7,503 bases of DNA from Planctomycetes bacterium RBG_16_43_13 (GTDB lineage Bacteria; Planctomycetota; MHYJ01). The stretch covers positions 1-7,503 of the forward strand of contig MHYJ01000002.1 in the NCBI GenBank assembly GCA_001828445.1, in the 5' to 3' direction. Below the pieces are notes generated by a model, which saw nothing but the letters and a program-made list of their open reading frames with translations, was not told the origin of the DNA and did no database searches. Positions 4,939-7,503 of this stretch are shown piece by piece; the first letter of the stretch is position 1, and every line of letters starts with the position of its first letter. A program made the position numbers and the translations under genes.

Positions 4939-6858
4939 ATGGGTTGGTTGACAAACTGGCAATACAGACAACAGATAACAATATCTTCCAATAATATAGG
5001 TCTATCTGGTGATTTAAATAATGTTCCCGTAGTGGTGCATGTCCCATCTACAAATACAAATTTTTGGACAAACATAAAGACAGATGGGACAGATGTTCGC
5101 TTTACCTTATCAGATGGCACAACCCTTTTATCTTTTGAGATAGAATCTTTTGACAACACAGGAGACGATGCTTGGTATCACATAAAAGTCCCAACCTTGA
5201 CTTCGGCATCTGCTACGAATATATATGTCTATTACGGCAATGCCGGTGCAACCAGCGGGGAGGACATTACAGGCACATGGAATTCTACTTTTAAGGCTGT
5301 ATATCATCTCAATGTAGATAAGGCCGCTGGGGCATTTGTAGATTCTACAAGCAATTCCAACAATGGAACAAATACTGCCTCCACAGACACTGCGGGGCAG
5401 GTAGATAGATGCCGTAATTTTACAGCGACTCAGTATATCACAGTAAACGATTCTGATTCGCTATCATTCGGAAATGGAACTACAGACCAACCATTTACTA
5501 TTGCTTTTTCTATTAACTTAACATCGTTAAGCGGATACCCTGGTATTTCAAAAGGTTCAAGCGGTGGAGATGTGGAATGGCTTGTGGGGACTGACGCCAC
5601 CACAGGCAAACCTTTCATGAGTATTTATAGTAAGACTGGAGGAGGATTTGCCTCGCCACGTATAGGCAGGTTAGCTTCTAATGCCTTATCTACCGGAGTA
5701 TTTTATAGGATGGTTGCAACATACGATGGTAGCGCGGTGGATACAGGGATTAAAATTTTTATTGATGGAGCAGAGATTACAACAGCAAGTAATAATAATG
5801 GAATATACAACAAAACTAATAATTCTGCAACATCTGTATATATAAATAGAATATTTGGCGCAAGTGACAATGGTGGTAGCTTTAAATGGGACGAAGCTTT
5901 TATCTGTCAGGAACAGTGGTCATTAGACCGAATAAAAGCAGATAATCAATCTGTTGTCGGCTCTTGGCTTTCTTTTGGCAGTCAGGTCAGCGAGGTAAAC
6001 ATTTCACCTTCTGCTGCCACCTTTAATTTTACAGGCAAGATTCCTTCTCTGTCTGTAGTCCCACCTATTATTGTTGCAATTCCTTCTGTTGTCTTTAATT
6101 TTTCAAGGTATGCGCCCGGGGTGAGAACTTCGGATACTGGCATCGGCATCCCAAAAGCTGATTTTAATTTTACAGAAGAAATCCCCACTGTTGGGATAAC
6201 ATTAAATCAATATATTACAATTCCACAAGTCGGGGGAAATTTTATTTTTGATACGAAAATTCCTGTTGTCATTCTCACCAATATGGAAGAAGAAATAACA
6301 TGGGGATTATTTGATGCCAACGGCAACGCAATCATAGGGGAATCAGCAAATACGATAATTAAAGTTAGAAGGCGTCAAAATGGATATTTATTGGATTGGA
6401 GCGACAATGTTTTCAAAATAAGCGGGGGAAGTCTTCCATCAACAACTTTAACAGAGCTTGACTCTATTGGGTTTGCAGGATACTACTATAAAATATTGAA
6501 CGTTGGGGTTTGGCCTGATGGTTGGTATGTCATTGGGACGACATATAATGGAACACCTAAACAGAATGGGTCGGTGGAAATGTTAATTAAGGGGGGGCAA
6601 ATATCTGAAGGTTATAATAGTTCAAATTTAAATATGACATTATCAACCGTGAATGATAATGTTTTAACGAGGCTTGCAACATCGGCATACACAGCACCAG
6701 ATAATAACAAAATAGCTTTCGTTGAAAAGTGGATATTAAATAAACTAATTGAAAATCCAGTAGGTGATTCTATAACTTTATATGACGATGATGGAATAAC
6801 GCCGCTTAAAACATGGGCATACAACAGCGCGACTAAAACAAGGAGCAAGGCGGCATGA
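4939..6858 (+). CDS. Mosaic tail-fibre/adhesin protein: DUF2341 + LamG-like + FNF repeats + phage C-terminal domain
   Basis: A 639-aa protein from ATG 4939, with AAGGGAG 6 bases upstream. Residues about 28-101 fit DUF2341 (NVPVVVHVPSTNTNFWTNIK, DGTDVRFTLSDG, YHIKVPTL, NIYVYYGN). Residues about 118-345 fit a LamG/concanavalin A-like jelly roll (KAVYHLN, DSTSNSNNGT, PFTIAFSINL, FYRMVATYDG, IKIFIDGAEI, WDEAFICQEQWSLDRIKA), a carbohydrate-binding fold. Residues 356-445 carry four units of about 24 residues centred on F-N-F or N-F-I-F with a following [IA]-P. Residues about 449-639 resemble a phage fibre domain ending SITLYDDDGITPLKTWAYNS. A receptor-binding role follows from the domains and position; no substrate can be named. 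Its last codons overlap the start of the next mini-gene (ATGA). Confidence 0.75.
   Translation: MGWLTNWQYRQQITISSNNIGLSGDLNNVPVVVHVPSTNTNFWTNIKTDGTDVRFTLSDGTTLLSFEIESFDNTGDDAWYHIKVPTLTSASATNIYVYYGNAGATSGEDITGTWNSTFKAVYHLNVDKAAGAFVDSTSNSNNGTNTASTDTAGQVDRCRNFTATQYITVNDSDSLSFGNGTTDQPFTIAFSINLTSLSGYPGISKGSSGGDVEWLVGTDATTGKPFMSIYSKTGGGFASPRIGRLASNALSTGVFYRMVATYDGSAVDTGIKIFIDGAEITTASNNNGIYNKTNNSATSVYINRIFGASDNGGSFKWDEAFICQEQWSLDRIKADNQSVVGSWLSFGSQVSEVNISPSAATFNFTGKIPSLSVVPPIIVAIPSVVFNFSRYAPGVRTSDTGIGIPKADFNFTEEIPTVGITLNQYITIPQVGGNFIFDTKIPVVILTNMEEEITWGLFDANGNAIIGESANTIIKVRRRQNGYLLDWSDNVFKISGGSLPSTTLTELDSIGFAGYYYKILNVGVWPDGWYVIGTTYNGTPKQNGSVEMLIKGGQISEGYNSSNLNMTLSTVNDNVLTRLATSAYTAPDNNKIAFVEKWILNKLIENPVGDSITLYDDDGITPLKTWAYNSATKTRSKAA
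6004..6273 (+). repeat. Four about 24-residue FNF repeats within the fibre gene
   Basis: The repeat units are SPSAATFNFTGKIPSLSV, IPSVVFNFSRYAPGVRT, IPKADFNFTEEIPTVGI and IPQVGGNFIFDTKIPVVI, at residues 356-373, 381-397, 404-420 and 428-445. The central aromatic recurs at residues 362, 386, 409 and 434. The repeats form a spacer between the LamG-like domain and the C-terminal domain, and resemble P-x-x-x-L-x-L-T-G-x-A-P type repeats known in phage structural proteins. Confidence 0.65.
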
Positions 6859-7007
6859 GTTTAAGCGTATCATCTTGGGGATGGTTTTCAACTTCGAAAG
6901 CACTTATGTTTTGGGGCTGGACTGAAAGCGGCATAACTGCAATTATATGGACAGCAGCCCGCAGAATCTTTATAAAAGACACGGCAAAAAGAAAATTTAA
7001 AATTTAA
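6855..7007 (+). CDS. Trp-rich mini-protein ending in the F-I-K-D-T motif, function unknown
   Basis: A 50-aa ORF whose ATG (6855-6857) overlaps the TGA of the fibre gene. AAGGAG at 6840-6845 lies 9 bases upstream, so coupling is likely. It ends at TAA 7005-7007, whose last A is the first base of the AGGAGG for the gene at 7017. The N-terminal part has five Trp (8, 10, 20, 22, 32), including two W-G-W motifs, and a mildly hydrophobic stretch (residues 26-35). The C-terminus, RRIFIKDTAKRKFKI, is 11 of 13 identical (RRIFI..F) to the end of the 55-aa repeat protein at 3111-3278 (RRIFINDTQKRKF). I do not recognise the family. The repeated occurrence of the motif with the same downstream arrangement is the best evidence that it is a real gene. 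Confidence 0.65.
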   Translation: MSLSVSSWGWFSTSKALMFWGWTESGITAIIWTAARRIFIKDTAKRKFKI

Positions 7008-7016
7008 GGAGGCGAC

Positions 7017-7376
7017 ATGAGCATACAAACACTGCATCTAACTCAATATGATTTACAACCTGCATATCCAGTCAAGGTCATAGATTCATCCGGCGCCGCG
7101 ATAGATTTAACAGGTGCAACAATCCGATGCACTATGGGTTCAATAAGCGTCGGCGCGCTAAAAATCAACCGACAAACAACAGGGATTGTAATTGCAAATC
7201 AGGCCACAAATAAAGGCGAATTTGAATATCAGTGGCAGACAAACGACACCGACACACCGAATAGTTATTATATTGAATTTGAAATCACACCCGCATCCGG
7301 CGGCAAATTCACTGTGCCGTGTCACAACGATGGAAAGGCTAAGGTAGTCATTTCGGCAGGACTTGATTCGCAATAA
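7017..7376 (+). CDS. BppU N-terminal-domain-like baseplate/fibre protein
   Basis: A 119-aa protein from ATG 7017, with AGGAGG at 7007-7012 (4-base spacer) overlapping the previous stop by one base. It matches the pattern of the BppU_N (DUF2479) domain: YDLQPAYPVKVIDSSGAAID, LTGATIRCTM, then GEFEYQWQTNDTDTPNSYYI, EFEITPASGGKFTVP and a final KVVIS strand. In lactococcal phages this Ig-like domain of the upper baseplate protein anchors receptor-binding proteins. Stand-alone short versions are common in prophage tail regions. Here the protein consists of that domain only, without the C-terminal extension of full BppU. Its place after fibre genes fits a connector or accessory baseplate role (inference). 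Confidence 0.7.
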   Translation: MSIQTLHLTQYDLQPAYPVKVIDSSGAAIDLTGATIRCTMGSISVGALKINRQTTGIVIANQATNKGEFEYQWQTNDTDTPNSYYIEFEITPASGGKFTVPCHNDGKAKVVISAGLDSQ

Positions 7377-7503
7377 CCTGCAAGCGAGATGCTGTTTCTT
7401 TTGAAAGTCGAACAGAGTATAATCACCTAATGATGGGGTCAATCCCACCTTGAAAAGTCAAATTCAATTTGATACAGTCAAACTGGCTTTGGAGGGCACT
7501 TAT
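7377..7503. other. Non-coding gap with a TATAAT box and an AT-rich palindrome
   Basis: The 127 bases after the BppU-like gene hold no credible ORF: the frames from ATG 7389 and ATG 7434 close within 14 codons. TATAAT at 7418-7423 is a perfect -10 box, but no good -35 is visible at normal spacing. tcaaatt (7458-7464) and aatttga (7466-7472) form a perfect 7-base palindrome around one C, and the heptamer agtcaaa recurs at 7457 and 7476. These could be a promoter/operator for the next gene or another intergenic repeat. Evidence is weak. Confidence 0.3.
7491..7496 (+). promoter_or_regulatory. Possible ribosome binding site of the next gene at the window edge
   Basis: ggaggg is followed by cactt and the final AT of the window. 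If the next base is G, an ATG would start at 7502 with a 5-base spacer, similar to the other genes here. This cannot be confirmed inside the window. Confidence 0.35.

Noticed and set aside
3730..6858. Diversity-generating retroelement variable region in the fibre genes
   Set aside because: No C-type-lectin signature, template repeat or reverse transcriptase is visible in the window.
7158..7448. Minus-strand open frame of 96 codons over the BppU-like gene and the following gap
   Set aside because: Mostly antisense to a recognisable domain; the Cys-rich translation shows no family pattern.

Overview
The window looks like part of the late structural region of a tailed bacteriophage, most likely a prophage. 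It covers the distal tail, that is the tail hub, tail fibres and host-recognition proteins. All supported genes lie on the plus strand, are tightly packed, and mostly carry very strong AAGGAGG ribosome binding sites. I see no integrase, terminase, capsid, endolysin, tRNA, rRNA or CRISPR, and no complete lysis cassette. The host cannot be named from this sequence. The short GC-rich palindromic repeats between genes (GGGACTGTCCC-type and GGGGAGGGGCTTGTCCCC-type) recall dispersed repeats of environmental Gram-negative chromosomes such as Desulfobacterota or Nitrospirota. That is recollection, not something I could test.

Layout. Positions 1-1887 are the 3' part of a large tail hub/tail-tip protein that also carries a lectin-like domain. 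Positions 1888-3038 form an accessory stretch. It holds a hairpin repeat, a 68-aa single-pass membrane protein, a repeat-rich gap, a small exported fibronectin-III protein, and an overlapping pair of tiny ORFs, the second of which has two membrane segments (holin-like). Positions 3111-3278 encode a 55-aa protein built from four nonapeptide repeats of the F-x-K-D-T type. Positions 3289-3720 encode a 143-aa protein of a common uncharacterised phage family. Positions 3730-4926 encode a beta-helix tailspike-like protein, and 4939-6858 a 639-aa mosaic fibre (DUF2341 + LamG-like + four FNF repeats + phage C-terminal domain). Positions 6855-7007 encode a 50-aa Trp-rich protein ending in the same F-I-K-D-T motif, and 7017-7376 a BppU-N-like baseplate domain protein. 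Positions 7377-7503 are non-coding up to what may be the next gene's ribosome binding site at the window edge.

How they fit together. The hub protein would close the tail tube. The lectin-like, beta-helix and LamG modules are candidate host-surface binders, and the BppU-like domain is a candidate connector between baseplate and fibres. The membrane and exported proteins in the middle are candidates for lysis or lysogenic-conversion functions.

The least expected observation is a pair of unrecognised mini-genes, 3111-3278 and 6855-7007. They share an 11-of-13 identical C-terminal motif, and in both the last base of the stop codon is the first base of the next gene's AGGAGG.
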